The notes beneath the pieces are model-generated. The model searched no databases. It worked only from the letters and a program-made list of their open reading frames with translations, and was not told the origin of the DNA. Made by a program: the position numbers and the translations under genes. From Dermatemys mawii (lineage: Eukaryota > Chordata > Testudines > Dermatemydidae): a stretch of DNA of 64,000 nucleotides. Position 1 is the stretch's first letter. Every line of letters starts with the position of its first letter. The stretch covers positions 15,831,564-15,895,563 of the forward strand of contig ML677358.1 of NCBI GenBank assembly GCA_007922305.1. The letters run 5' to 3'. Of this stretch, positions 48,742 through 61,674 are shown piece by piece.

Positions 48742-49114
48742 TAAGATTGGCAGCGGTCAAAAGTTGTTACCATCTAATAACTGTTTGGGAGCCCACAGGT
48801 AATATGCTGGTGAACTCAGTCTAGCTGCTAGCAGTGAGTTGCCTGTATTGTGAGCAGAGAGACCTATAGGTGAATGGGTAGAAGAGCCTATGCTATCTTC
48901 TGTAATCTCACCAATCTCTCCTTGGTGGGAAGCCTGCATGGACCCTTCCCATGCGGGATCTGTCCTGTGCGTTAACAGGACTGCAGCATCAAGAAGCTAG
49001 CAGGCCATCGCTTAATCGTATAGTTACAAAAATACCCATATTCATGGACATATTGCTACCTCACTCATTAGATTCTGGGATTACTGACTGTGTAATCTAA
49101 AATTTTTATCAGTG

Positions 49115-49285
49115 AGGGTAATTAGCCATTAGAGTAATTTACCATGGGCTGGGATAGATTCTCCATCAGTGGCCATTTTTAAAACAAGGTTGAATGTTTC
49201 TCTAACTCTGTTCTAGGAATTATTTGGGGGAAACTCGATGGCCTGTGTTCTACAGGAGGTCCCTTCTGGCCTTGGAATCCAGGAT
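49115..49285 (+). repeat. CR1 LINE 3' end fragment
   Basis: GTGAGGGTAATTAGCCATTA, GATAGATTCTCCATCAGTGG, TAGGAATTATTTGGGGGAAA and GGTCCCTTCTGGCCTTGGAA follow the CR1 3' untranslated region in order. Confidence 0.75.
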
Positions 49286-52200
49286 AAAACAGGAGTCATC
49301 CAACTGAATGCTTATAAAGAAATGAAAAGCACTAGAACTGTTTTAAGCCTAACACTTAACAGGACATTCCAGAAGGAGCAATGCTTGCTCGTTGGGATTG
49401 TGCCATCAGTCGTTATGGTGCAAACTCACTCCCGGCCCTGCACAAAGTCCTTGCAGATAGAGGCATTGTGGGTGTTGGGGTCACTTAACTATGGGCTTTT
49501 GATAGCCCTTCTCCAGCAATTTCCTAAACCTCTCTCTGTGCCGGCTTGTGCTGAGCTGGTGTGGAATACAGCCCTATGGCGCACAGACCGTACAAATACC
49601 CTCTCCTAGGCCACCAGTATTTCAGAGCCACCATTGAGAGGCTTCTCACAGCAGGAGCACTGTGGTTGTCTCGTGGCCTCAGCTGTATCATAATGGCTAG
49701 TCTCAGGAACAAAAAAACGCACACCAGTGGCAGCAGACAGATGCACCAGATAGAGAAGAAAAGCCTGGGATGCGGGGGTGGTATTTTGATACTCCAAGCT
49801 CATAACTCTTTCAGGCTGCCCACTACATCTAGCATTTCTAATCCGTTTCTAATGTATTCAGGGAAGTTCCAGATTCAGCACTAAGCATCCAATCACCACC
49901 ATTTGTCTATTAGTTTTAAAATATAAAAGCTATTGCCCTCTGGCAGGCCAGGAGGGACATTCTCCCACCTGAGCCTCGCTGCCCATCTGCAATGCCTATA
50001 CTGACATTGCACCATGAGGACAACTCCCACTCATGGCACTAGTAGTCCTGCATGTGGAAAGACTGTAGCTTGTGTGCTAGAAGGGTCCCTGTCAGTGCTC
50101 AGCTGTGCACAGCAGGTTTCCCGAATTCCTGGATGTTGCCCAGAATCTTTCCCACTGCTTCAAGAGTTCTGGAACACGGTTGATGACTGAGCAGAGATGA
50201 TGGCGCAGAAACAGGGAATTCCCTTTGGAGGATGAATGGCACCTATAGGGGGACCTGTTGAGGAAGAGAGGGATAGATGGATGGGGCAGGGAGGAGGAAG
50301 GAATCCGTGCCCATAAGCCCATCTACATGCTCCATCAATTCATTCTTCAGTGCTTAGGTCACAAAATTTGGCCCGAGCCTTAAACTGGATATGACACTTT
50401 TTAGATTTCTTGATACTTTACTAAAGGAAATAATAGCACCAAACACTTCCTTTCTTTTTCTGCGAGCCGCAAAAACCTGTATAAAGCAGAACTAGCCTGA
50501 ATGATTCACAGTTGTGAGATCTTAGCATTTCTATTAGGGAGCGAAGAATCCATAAGCTCATGAAATATTAATGGCTTCTGTCAGTCTCTCCAGAATGGTC
50601 CCATCCTTCTGCACATCTGTAGGAGAGCAACAGCAGACGAGACGTGTTTCCCTTCTCTTGGCCTCTCTCACGTTTTTCATTTTCACACGCTCACTGCTGT
50701 AATTGTGTTTGCAGGCATATAATAAAGATACAAGTGTTTCCTTCTGCTGTCATGATTTTATACAGATCTCTCTCTCTCTTGTTCCCAGGCTGCCATAGTG
50801 TTTCTCTGGGATCTTGTGAGCTGGGTTCAGAAGAAGCCTAAAAATGTTAGTCTGTGGAAGATAGTCCTCCAGATGTTCACCCTAGCATATTCAAAACACA
50901 ACCTAGGGATTTGGCTGTGTAATTCCCATTGGCTTTCATGTGAGCATGACAGCTAAATCTCTGCGCACTGCTTTGACTGTTTAGGGACAAACATCTTATT
51001 TTCTTTCAAATCAGAGTCTTGCCAATGAGAAATTTAATTTCTAAACTAGACAGTTTTGTGCAACCATTTGAGATGGGTCAGAACCAAACCCCCAAAGCCA
51101 AACGCTCCTGGGAATTTTAAGTTTATTCAAAATTAAACCCACTCTGAATCTGAATTTTTAATGGCGGAGCCATAACCCGGCATCCAAACACACCCAAACT
51201 TTGAGGTGTTTGAAATTCATCTGGATCCACATTTCTTGGCTTGAGTCCATCTCAGGCAGGAATTCATGATACTTCCTAGCCATAAAACTAGCAAAGCAAA
51301 TACAAGTTGTTAAAAACTCTGGTCCAGGAGGCCCAAGACTGGAGGCTGGTGGATTGAAGCACGCTGGTGTTGCTTTGTGGCATAGAAAGAGCAGTAATGG
51401 GATACCAGAAGGTGCTGCAGCTCATGGTTGATGTGTATTAGCATCAGGATTGAGGTGTACTGAGAATGCTGTGGGGGGGGGCGGAATATTAGAATGTGCT
51501 GTAGCCCAGGACTAAGGAGCACTGTGGCTGTAGTGGTGGTGAGAAGAGGTCCATGTCTTTAATCACAGATCTGTAACATGTGGGGTAAGCTTGGACCATG
51601 TTTTTTCCTGGCAATTCCTAACTGCAGCTGAAGCTACAAGTCCTTCACTTGCAGCAACAGTACGTTTTACATTCAAAATGTTCCATCACCAGAAAGCAGT
51701 ATCTGACAGTATTTCCTTACTGAAGAGCGGTGACTGGAAAGAATCTGGGAGTTGGCTTCATGTCACTCCTTTGTCCTCTTTTCTCGTCTTTTCTCGGTAT
51801 TATGAAAATGAGAAGCAGCTGTGAGCCCTTCAAATCGCAAATGGAATTTTGAGTGCCGCTACCTCTGCTAACAGCTAATTTATTACCAGGCGGCAGACAG
51901 CTTCCGCTGTGCTGCTACAATCCATTTTGCTTAAAGATGCTGCGTGGAATTGAAAACAATTTGCTTTCAGCTCTGGCACAGGGGCCAGGAGAGAGTTTGT
52001 GCATTCAAAGGGATGCCTCCCTCGCCACCTGGAAGCCTTTTGCTGAATCAAACAGAGCGAGACATGTGTGCACACGCCCTGGGGCATGCGCAGAGAAAGG
52101 GATGCTGTACAATGACACAGAACTCTTTCTCCTGCAAAATTGAAGACCATCACCACACTGGGAAATTCTTTAAGTGAAACCACGGGTTGGGCGGGGCGTT

Positions 52201-52954
52201 GCTTGTTTATTTTGTTTTCAGCTGTGTCGGAAATATTGGTGGGAAGGTTGGGAGGTAACTTTGGCAGATCGGAGTTGCTCGGAGCCAAAACCATAAAGCT
52301 ATCTCACATACATGCTGTAAATGCTCAGCAGGAATATGATTTTTGCTCAAAGTACAGAAATTTGTGAGCGGATGGAATGTTGGGTTACATTATCTTTGTC
52401 TAAGCAGTTATGAGCTCCCCCCAAAGTTTCTTGCAGTCATTATCACAGAGCTTCTTGGAATAGGTGGTAGGGAGGAAGAAAGCGCTGGGTTCTCAAAGTG
52501 CTATACATGATTCCAGGGAATTTGCTGTCACGGAGGTCAATGGGAGAGCAGGTAAAACATGTTCAGTTGTCACTAAGCTACACCAAAGAAGCAGGGACAG
52601 GTGAACCTCATGGTGTCTGGGGAAGGGGGAGGGAGGGTTGTGACCCGCCTGAGCTATTTCTTTCCAAATTCAGCTGGAGTTTTCAAATCTTTCTTCCTGT
52701 AATTTAAACTCATGAATTATTCCAAGAGTAATTCAGGGTTTGGTGTTTTCTCCCTCCAAGGAAGCCTGTGTTATAGGAGCCTGATCCCTGCACTGTTGAC
52801 TTCACTGGGTGCAGGATCAAGCCCTATACTAGGGACAGAACATGTCATATGCTACACTTTATTTCCTCTCTGCCCCTCTCGTCGTTGTTTGCAGTTGATG
52901 CTTTTTTCCACCCTGCTGCATTTCATGTGTGTGACTGCTGTGATCCCCGCTATA
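49286..52954. other. Intron 2, mostly unassigned
   Basis: Contains GC-rich and CTG-containing stretches at 51300-51540 (GTGCTGCAGCTCATGG, GAGGTGTACTGAGAATGCTG), perhaps a decayed repeat with internal repetition. Open frames at 51853-52294 show no recognised domain. Confidence 0.4.
51060..51245. repeat. Possible old interspersed repeat (GGATCC/TTTGAGG type)
   Basis: ACCAAACCCCCAAAGCCAAA, CCAAACTTTGAGGTGTTTGA and TCATCTGGATCCACATTT recall a diverged turtle repeat. Boundaries unclear. Confidence 0.3.
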
Positions 52955-53265
52955 GCTCGTAGGCTCATAGACTTTAAGGTCAGGAGGGACCATCATGATC
53001 GTCTGACCTCCTGCACATTGCAGGGCACAGAACCTCTCCCACCCACTCCTGCAATCGACCCCTAACCTCTGGCTGAGTTACTGAACTCCTCAAATCATGA
53101 TTTAAGGATTTCAGGTCACGGAGAATCCACCTTTACAGTAGTTTAAACCAGCAAGTGACCCATGCCCCATGCTTCAGAGGAAGGTGAAACCTCCCCAGGG
53201 TCTTTGCCACTCTGACTTGGGGGGAAATTCCTTCCCAGCACCAAATATGGCAATCCCTGCTATAG
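52955..53265 (-). repeat. CR1 LINE 3' fragment, reverse
   Basis: TAGGCTCATAGACTTTAAGG, TCAGGAGGGACCATCATGAT and CGTCTGACCTCCTGCACATT are the reverse complement of a CR1 3' end. GGGGAAATTCCTTCCCAGCA closes the piece. Confidence 0.7.
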
Positions 53266-53329
53266 CTGTTATACCGCTACGTTGGACTCCCCATCTCTCC
53301 GTCTGCATCTACCTGTTGCCTCTCATCTC

Positions 53330-53440
53330 ATAATGACAGCGTAAGCTCTTTGGGGCAAGGAACATCTTTTCATTATGAGTGTACAGCGCCTCGCAGGATG
53401 TGGCCCAGATCCCTGATTTGGGCCTCGCCTAATCCAGTAC
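53330..53440 (+). repeat. 3' half of a MIR-like SINE
   Basis: GTAAGCTCTTTGGGGCAAGG, TGAGTGTACAGCGCCTCGCA and CCTAATCCAGTACTCATAGG match the 3' region of the SINE copies at 15550 and 33345. Confidence 0.55.
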
Positions 53441-53449
53441 TCATAGGGC

Positions 53450-53700
53450 TGGTGGAAACCTTCCTGTTGAAACTGCCATTTTCTGTTGAAAAACATTTTT
53501 GTCTAAACAAAATGTTTCCTCAAAAGCGTTTGCTTTCCGTGGAAAATTTTTACTATTTTTATCCAAAAAGTGGAATCCATGAAAACTGCAATAATTAATT
53601 TTTTGATAAAAAGGTGAGAATTTTCCATGACAAATTTCAGTTAAAACAACAAAAAAATCACTTTTGTGGAAATTCTGTACAGAAATAAAACCCTACTTTC
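53450..53700. repeat. AT-rich interspersed repeat, TTTTC/GAAAA type
   Basis: Motifs such as CATTTTCTGTTGAAAAACAT, CCGTGGAAAATTTTTACTA and AGAATTTTCCATGACAAATT give a run of inverted GAAAA/TTTTC pairs, like 15165-15420. Confidence 0.4.
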
Positions 53701-55577
53701 AAACAAGCTCTAAAGACAAATAGTAAACAATAATAATAAAAATCTTCAGCCTCTCCTAAGCAGAACACAAACTATACGGGTCACAATGAAATTTTTTATC
53801 CCCAGGCTGTTGGTGTGAGCTCAGCATTTTTAAAAAATTCCCACCTGTGCTTTTAAAAGATTGTTTTATGACAACCCCAGATTTTGAACAATCAGTCTTA
53901 CCTTGAACCCTGATGTGAGACAGCAAATCTCAAGGCAGTCTCAGGATGAATATGAATTTTTAGAGCACTTGGACAAATTGGTTGTCAAACCATAAGCTAA
54001 TCTGAAACTCACCAGAGGCTCAGCTGAACACACAACTGCCCCAGGTGAAAAGCTTTGCTGAAGGAACTTATCTCCAGGACTGAATGAACCAAGGAATTCC
54101 TCCCTCTCTCCAGTGCTAGTGCAGACAACGGCAGCGGGTTTCTTTGTACTGCTTCTGTCGTAGAAGTGCCATAAAACGCATGCACGCTGTGGATAAACTG
54201 AGACATGAACCGCAGATTCAGTGAAGATGGGGTGAGCCTGTGCATTGAAAGACAATGGAAAAGAGGGGTAACTTCAGGCAGGGTGTGGAATTGAGGACAC
54301 TCAACACTGAGGACAGGAAGAGGTAAGGGCAGGGTAAAGCCAAGAGCTAATTGAAAGGCGGGGAAGGGGTTATACCCACATTGGTGGAGACAAAGGGCTC
54401 TGATATGGAGTGAGACAAGAGTCCGTGAGGATTTAAAGTCTCCGTTGCAGGCACATACCAGATAGAGGTTTGTGCCTTGCTTTTCGTGAGAAGCTTTGAT
54501 TATCAGATTATCCCACCTTGAGATGATGATGACGATTATCACAGATTTCCCAGTCCCAACTGGGCTTCCTTAATAAGATACAACTTCTTTTCTCACAGCC
54601 ACCCCAGACATGCTGCTTTTGGTTTCCTCGTTCCCCGTAGCAGCACTTATACAATAATATGTGTCATTTGATAGGCTCTAAAGACAAATAAATTTGCTCT
54701 TCACACGTATCCTGGGATTAAACGCCTCTGGGAAGGCTGGTTTGGCATTATCCAGTCTAAGAGGTGGAACCCGCTGTGCCTACACCCATTCAGATTCTGG
54801 AGTTTGGATGGCTGGCATATCATTTGTACAGGTAGCAGGGATTTATTAGTGTAATTTTTAGGTCTAAGATGTGGGTTGCTTGCATTTTGAGCCTCTCATC
54901 ATTGGCAGTTGTCCCATTTTAGGCCTTGTGCACACCGACCAAATAACTGTGTTGAGATGACAGCGGTACAGTACGTTCGAACACGGAGGCAGCAAAACGA
55001 ATCTATAATCTCTGATGTACTTTGTAACTCTGAGTTTAATGGGGATGCAAGAAGACTGGAGATGGCCTCAAATATCCTCTTTTAAACACACATTTGATGC
55101 AGTTTAGCCCCATCCACAGAGGTCAGCCAAACCACCCAACAAAATGGTGTCACTGAAACCAGGCCTCAGCCGTCTTTAAACAGTGTTTTTCAGCTGACGA
55201 CGCCCATAGTCTGAAAAACTGATATGGTCTAAGGCCATTTCAGCCTCTTCTCTGGGTAAGGAAAAGGGACGTGCCCATGGATCTGACTATAAGCCCCATG
55301 AAGTCAATGGAGACTCCCACTGATTTCAAAGGGCTTTGACTCAAGTCCCAAATAGCCCCATCCACATCTTTGTGATATGTTGCTACCCTGTCTCCTGTAC
55401 GTGTTTTTGAAGTTGTCTCCTTTAAATACTGGGCTAAGGAAGCAGGCGCTTGCTGCACTGTTTTCATGAGTCCATACAATGATGTGGGGGGAGGATGAGG
55501 AGGAGGAAGCAGAGTAAGGTCCCAGCTGAGGGGCACAATAAGGAGCCACTGGACCGATGCCTCAGATGAAGTGGTGG
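53701..55577. other. Intron 2, unassigned
   Basis: A 177-codon minus-strand open frame (54009-54542) has no recognised domain. TTAGGCCTTGTGCACACC near 54921 may be the terminus of a decayed MITE. Confidence 0.4.
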
Positions 55578-55775
55578 CATGCTGTGGCAGGGCAGGGGTA
55601 AAAACCTCTGAAATGCCCTGCCTCTGCAGCTTAAACCCTGCTTCCTGGCAGGAGGCCCAGGAGCAGGAGCTGCTGGTGTCCAGCACAGGAGCCCAGCTGG
55701 AAGCCCTAAGGAGCGTAGGCTCACAGAGCTCGCTGGGGCTGATTGACCCCATCTGAGGCAGGAGGCTGACCAGGC

Positions 55776-55782
55776 TATAAAA
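55776..55782 (+). promoter_or_regulatory. TATA box of the solo LTR
   Basis: TATAAAA preceded by AGGC and followed by GCCCTGACTC, about 140 bp upstream of the LTR polyadenylation signal. Confidence 0.6.
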
Positions 55783-55917
55783 GCCCTGACTCATGGCAGT
55801 AGCTCTGTCTCCTGGCTGCTTGTAAGGTGCCTCAGGGGCCTGGAAGTCCGGGAACCAGGACAGTGGGGATTGGGGGAGCACTGTTTTGTCCCTTTGAAAT
55901 CACGAACAAGCACTGTA

Positions 55918-55923
55918 AATAAA
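55918..55923 (+). terminator. Polyadenylation signal of the solo LTR
   Basis: AATAAA in sense orientation to GRIA1. If used it could end intronic transcripts early, but no evidence of use is visible. Confidence 0.55.
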
Positions 55924-56013
55924 GGACACTTGGGAAACACTGGAGAACAGCGTAAAGACCTTTATTGGGGAGCAGAGAGAACACAGGACCGGCCCAAACC
56001 CTGTGACACATGC

Positions 56014-58537
56014 ACTCAGCCGGAAAGCAGGCAACCAGCCAGAGGCTTGTTCTTTTCATGACACCCAAAGACCTATAAATAGATGACGGCGAAAGTGACA
56101 CAGGTGTGTGTGTATTGTGAGGAGCACTCTCTGGAACCAATGGGAGACCCTACTTGTTGTCCTCCAATTTGACTGCCAGGAACCACGTGGCTAAGGGGCA
56201 TATGAACGTCTGGGTAGGTGAATGGCTGGACAGACTGCCCACTTATACAAGGTGTTAAGGGATGATTTCTCAGGCATCAGTTTCACCCAGGATGAGCTGC
56301 ATTCACTGGAGGTGCCAAGGAGCCATTTTGGACAGCCCTGGTCTATGTTGTTTGCCATCAGTTCTTGTGATACAGTTATGACAGTGGGAAATGCACTTTA
56401 CATTGGCCATGTGGGTTCATTTACCGCATCTCCATTTTGAACAATTTACCTGCTCATTTCAATCTTCCTCTTTAGCCCGAAACTCAACACTGGGGTTTGG
56501 GCCAGATGGCCAGGCCGCTTGCCTGACACACTGTTAACATTGTGCTGACTCCTCTGTGTATGCAACAAGGTTAAAGCCCAGGAGGTCAGGAGCAAACAAA
56601 TCCATAAAAGAGGAACCGGCCCTACTGCCCATCCCTTCTACCTGCCCCCAGCAGGGCATTTCATCTGTCAAAGAAAAGAAACCCACCTCGACTGAGATGA
56701 AATGCCACCCCATGCATGGAAGAGTCAGATTTCACTTGGTTTATGTTCTGTAGTAACAAATTGTTGTGGCCTGGCTATATGAAAAACAATGTCAATCTAT
56801 AGTCTTGCAGTCGCATAGTATAATAAAGCATAATCCCATGATTCTGTAGCTAGCAGAACATACACCTTTAAGGGACTCAGATATCTGAATGTCTCTCCCC
56901 TTTACAAGCTGTTTGCAGAGTATTTATGTCAAGCCCCTCTGCACAAGGAAGAAGCGTGTTCATATTGGTTTTGGACAGAGCTTTATCCTTAGGGAGAGCG
57001 CTCTGTGCCCAGGAAGTGTTCTGGTGGCCATCAGAGAGGCCACTGCCCCAGAAGAGCACCCAGGTGGTCATCGGAGAGGCCCCAGCTCGGGAACATTTAA
57101 GTGTTTGGCATAGGGAGAAGTTCAAACTATTTGTAATAGTCTACCAGGCTCTTTTTGGTGATCGTTTTGCAGTGAAGTAACTGAGGGGCTGATAATATTG
57201 GATAAAGTCAAACACCCAGATGTTAAGGGCTATAAAATGTCCTTTGCCCCTTAATGCCTAGCACCTCCAGTTGCCTCTGTGGTATTCAGTGCCAGGCACA
57301 GACTGTAGCGAGCAATGATTTTGTACTGTCGACAAGCTACCATGAGGGAGAAGGCTGAGAGGCCACAGAACTCATTTCACTTGTGGCCTGAGCCACACAT
57401 GCCCTCAGCTCTCCTGGGATGAAGAGAGAGCCGGGGAGTGCTCTGATCCTTTCTATACATTCTGCCAGTTTCCTCCATACAAGGGCCCTTTGCAGGCTGT
57501 TTTGGTGAAAGCTGGGGCTGGGTGTGCTGCATTCAGAGAATAAATGTCAGCATAAAAATGGAAATCCCATTGCAGAAAATGAGAAATCAATATCCTCCGA
57601 GGAGCATGCCTTCTGCCCAGTCCCATTGCATTGCATCATACCCTCCTCGTCCCTTCAGAGACAATATCCTCGCTAATGAAATGACCGGCAGAGGGGAGGG
57701 CGGTGAACAGAAGGGAAGCCAGTGTGTGGACCGAGCCTCCGGAGAACGACATGCTCCCAGGTGCCTCTGTGTTAAAAGACTAAATGATTTCTATTTTGAG
57801 CTTTGTCGCCTTTCAGGATCAGTGGAGAGTTTTGGGAGGCAGCTGCACCAGTGCTATGTTGAGAGTGGTTTTGACAAGTCTAATTAGGAGATGCCATCCA
57901 TAAACCTCCACTCATGCAGCCTCTAAATCAGGGCTGACTTCAAGGGACAGAAGGTAAAGTAAAGCTCTTCCTTCGACCAGATCATCCGAGGAATTGAGGC
58001 TGGAGCTTTAGCAAACTTAGCCAGGCATTTCAGCAGGCTGTCAGCTTCCTGGGCAGACAACGCCCCATGTATAATCTAGAGAGAGGACCTGAAAATATAT
58101 CAGCTGAGACTTGAACAGCAGGGTTGGTAGCAGAGCAAAACTCAGGTAGAGCTGATAATAGGCTCTGGACTGTAATTAAACGGGATTTTGCAAGCCAGAG
58201 AGTGGTGCATTTCCAGAGTGTGTAGAAGGCGGGGTGGAACTGCAGTGGGTGTCACAGGTTAGGAGAATTGTGTGTGGCGGGGGGTTGTATGACTTTGCAG
58301 CAGTGATTAAGATGAGACCTGCATTTCTCAAATGTGAGCTTGGCAGAAAAAAAAATCTAAACACCTGGGAGTTACAGTTATTATTAAGCTCTTCCATGGC
58401 ATTACAGAGGCACACGGTGTGTTGCAGAATGAAAGACAAGACATTGTCACAACTTTGAACCTCTCATTTCCTCACAGAACTTGTGTTCCTCTTTACCAAG
58501 GTGGGATCGTTTCTGCTTTAGGCTGATCTGACCCTCC
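56014..58537. other. Intron 2, unassigned
   Basis: No repeat recognised with confidence. The 121-codon frame 57522-57887 and others lack known domains. Confidence 0.4.
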
Positions 58538-58545
58538 CTCCCCAC

Positions 58546-58805
58546 CAGGGCCGACAGACAACATTTTGGCACCTAAGGCAGGGAGCTCAAATGAGCCCCT
58601 CATTTGGGCCAAAACTCTGAAAGGTTTCTTGTGCACTCTTTCCTCCAGCCCAGCACTCCCCCATCTTTCTGCATCTCGAGCAGAGAGAATCCATATGCAC
58701 CAGCAGCAGACACAATTTTCTACACTCTGGCTCCTAGTGCCTTCCCTCCAAAGTCTGGCACCTGAGGCAGTCACCTCAGTTCACCTCATGGTCAGGCCAG
58801 CCCTG
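58546..58805. mobile_element. hAT nonautonomous element with perfect 8-bp duplication
   Basis: A 260-bp unit with ends CAGGGCCGACAG and GTCAGGCCAGCCCTG. Perfect 8-bp direct repeats CTCCCCAC flank it (58538-58545, 58806-58813), the hallmark of hAT insertion. The inner ends also mirror each other: GGCACCTAAGGCA near 58569 and TGGCACCTGAGGCA near 58757. No transposase is encoded, and the two overlapping open frames are incidental. Confidence 0.85.
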
Positions 58806-59059
58806 CTCCCCACCATGAATCTGCTGCATTCTGCTGGCAGGCCCTCAGACTAGCTCCATTGGACTGGAATCTATGCCTCTTCTGAAAAGGCAGCAAAGGA
58901 TTAGGGAGTCCATCCAACGATCACCAAGAACAAGATTTAGACACTGTCTGCTGAATCAATGTTAAGCAAAGACCCAACGCAGAGAGCAGAGAAAGATAGT
59001 AGCTGGACACAGTGCAGGTTCAGTATGCAGGGTGCAGGTTCAGCATGGTCCTGTTACAG

Positions 59060-59235
59060 ATTTCAGGCCAGTTTCCATGGTGCATGGGAACTATAAGTGC
59101 ATCCTAGCAAAGGACAGAGATGATAAATAACCTCTTTCCCATCATGCCTTGCTGGTGAAGCCTTTAGTTTGCATGCTCTTTGGGAACTGCAATCCCCAAA
59201 ATACCTCCTTCCAGAGCTGGCCTTGGAAACTTCCT
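59060..59235. repeat. Possible decayed repeat with GGGAACTGCAATCCC motif
   Basis: TTGGGAACTGCAATCCCCAA and CCCATCATGCCTTGC are typical of an old transposon-derived repeat of amniotes. No ends found. Confidence 0.3.
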
Positions 59236-61365
59236 TACAGGGACAGGATGCCCCAGGACAATGATAAAGCCTTGGGGCTGGAGGGATGAGGTCTAGGGAG
59301 GGCGTCATCCTTGTTAAATGTCCAAAATATTTGTTGGGCATATGTTTGCTCTGTGCTGTCATATGATCTGACATCAAAATTTCAGCAATGCTAATTCGCT
59401 GCTTAATGGTTTTTCCAGCTATGGCCAAAGCTGCCTGGATTTAGCAACGCTGTGGAGATTTAGCAGGAAGTATAAGTGGGAAAAGTGCAAGAGCGGAGAA
59501 TGGAAGGCTGAGGTTCTATGGCTGTTAGCGGATGGCTTTCATAAATTATAGCTGAAAGATGTCACATCGGTGGAGATGGGAAACAGCTGAGTGGATTATA
59601 AAAATACCCTCAATGGACCATTTTAAAACATAATTTTTTAAATCTCTTATGTTAGGTGTCATAAAAGCTAATTCTAGTGGAAAAGATAAAAATTTCTCCT
59701 TGGAAAATTGGCTGACTGGTGATTAGAACTCTTCAAGGGGAACGTGTGTTAATTAGTGTGAGCTACCAAACTGAGGGAAGATCATCAATGCGAGGGGAAA
59801 TGCACCAGTCTTCCATTTCTAGAGACTTAAGTTTGGCCACAGTGAAACAGAGACTGGTCACACCCTTATCCATATCCAGGGCATTGTCCCCATCCCCAAA
59901 ACGGCCTCTGAATTCAGTGCCGTTTGCAGTGTCAGCTTTACAGAGGCCCAGGGCTGGAAGGAGATGACAGGGTAGGATAAAAGGTTGATGGCAGAGCTGT
60001 GGTAGGGGAACTACATCTGGAAAAAGCAGGAGTAGTTGTAGTTCAGGACTGAAGGATGTTGGCAAATCATGGGGTCTTCATGATGTCCTGTGAGGAGCAT
60101 CGAGGAGGTAATATAAGACACCAATGGGTGCTGGTGCACAGCAGGGCTGAATTCCTCCATTGCTATTGGCCTGCAAATTCCTGAGCCCTAAATCTATTTT
60201 AAAAAAATAACAAATAAATGAGAGGGGGGTGTGAGAGAACTGGCAGTCTTTGTCCTGGCAAAAGGTACCAGGGATTCCAGTCAGCTGGCCTGTGGTCGTT
60301 GGCCTGTGATACCTTGGGCAAACCAATGCACCACTCCCAAAAGTTCTGTCTTCTGCGTGGTCCAGTGGGTAGCTGCTCTGCCACATTGGGTGCCCTTGTG
60401 ACCACCATCTGGGCGGAGATTTTTAAATAGGCCGATTTTACTGCACATTTCCAAAATAATTTTGAATGAACTATTTACCACTCTCCTTAAACAGTCAGAG
60501 CCTGGGATACATTGTAAACAAGAGTTTATTCTACATCTGCCAAAGATGGTTCTGTGCTGATACTTTGCACAGAGTGAAGGATCCTTGTACTCGGTGCATG
60601 TTTTTCAGCCTGTCCAGATTGTTCTTTCTCCTAGAAGAATTAACCGGTGTGTGGGGAAGGAGGAGGAGGTTTGAATTGTCAGAACGTGGGCACGCAGCAG
60701 TGTTGCATTTGCAGTGTAGAAATGAGCCCCTGTTGGAGCATTTCCATAGGGAAGCAGGATATGGCCCGTGGACCACAATGAAATGACACCAAAAGCAATT
60801 TGCCAAATGAAATTAGATAGTATGAGACCTCAGGCTGACTCCTTCTGGGGAATGTTCTCTGCAATGGGCTTCAAAATGGTACAAGCTAAAGGCCTGAGTG
60901 AGAACATCACAGCCAACAGCTTACGTGCAAGGGTGAGCAGGCAGGAAAAACCAATCTGCATTCAAGTCTCAAATTCTCCAGTTGGGGTCGAGAACATGAT
61001 CTCAGTCACTGCAAGAGGAGGCATCTTGCCTCCAGGCCTTTTCTGTTCTCTGGTATAATCAAGTAAGAATTGAATAAAAAAATGAATGGAAGAAAGACAG
61101 AATTTGTTTAGATGAATGACCCACCCTTTTCCTGCACACGGCACAACTGTGATTCTCTTACGGGGGAAACACCACCATTGCTGATGTCTCATCAGGAGTA
61201 CTCAGGGGGGAAAAAATCCATAAGGAGAGAAATGAAACGTTATGCATGCAGAGCCGATAGCTGAAAATAACAAAAGGGGGACAATGTATTTGTTTTAAAG
61301 TCTTTCTTTTAAAACAAGTGGGCTGTGCGGTCCGATTTTAATATCATTGACACCCTCTCCACAAT
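59236..61365. other. Intron 2, unassigned
   Basis: Open frames at 59719-61058 on both strands show no known domain. GTGGTCCAGTGGGTAGCTGC near 60357 could be a SINE head fragment. Confidence 0.4.
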
Positions 61366-61674
61366 GCTGCCAACTCTTGTGATTTTATCGTGAGTCTCAC
61401 AAGAGTTGGGTTTTTTTCATAAATCCCCAGTGACTGGAGTCATGCTATATTTTGTGAGACTCTCAGCTCGCATTTTAAAAAGAAAGTTTCTCCCTTTTAG
61501 GGTTGTGGCGATATACTTGAAAATGTGAACAGAATATGATGCTGAAAGCTCATAAACCAGAAGTCACATCAAAAGATCCAAAAATGTATTATTTTTAACG
61601 GCCTGAGATTTTAAGCCATTCTTTTGGGGGGCTTGACTTGTGATTTGTGTAGGCGTGAGGTTGCCATTCCTTTT
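61366..61674. mobile_element. TIR element of the TGGCAAC type
   Basis: Left end TGCCAACTCTTGTGATTTTA and right end TGATTTGTGTAGGCGTGAGG followed by TTGCCA are inverted. The interior (CATAAATCCCCAGTGACTGG, GAGATTTTAAGCCATTCTTT, GGGGGGCTTGACTTG) follows a turtle repeat I recognise. Confidence 0.5.

Larger units (their letters stand above)
55583..56008 (+). mobile_element. Solo LTR with 5-bp target duplication, sense in GRIA1 intron 2
   Basis: A 426-bp unit starting TGTGGCAGGG and ending CCCTGTGACA, so inverted ends match at 8 of 10 bases. Perfect direct repeats CATGC flank it (55578-55582, 56009-56013). A canonical TATAAAA lies at 55776-55782 and AATAAA at 55918-55923, in the order U3-TATA-R-polyA, giving + orientation. 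No gag or pol remains, so it is a solo LTR. The 5-bp duplication fits several ERV groups and Gypsy. The 213-residue minus-strand open frame at 55240-55881 overlaps it and is incidental. Confidence 0.85.

Noticed and set aside
54009..54542. 177-codon minus-strand open frame
   Set aside because: No known domain and no supporting signals; length alone is weak evidence in a 64-kb window.
55240..55881. 213-codon minus-strand open frame
   Set aside because: Most of it covers the antisense strand of the solo LTR, and the translation has no recognisable domain.
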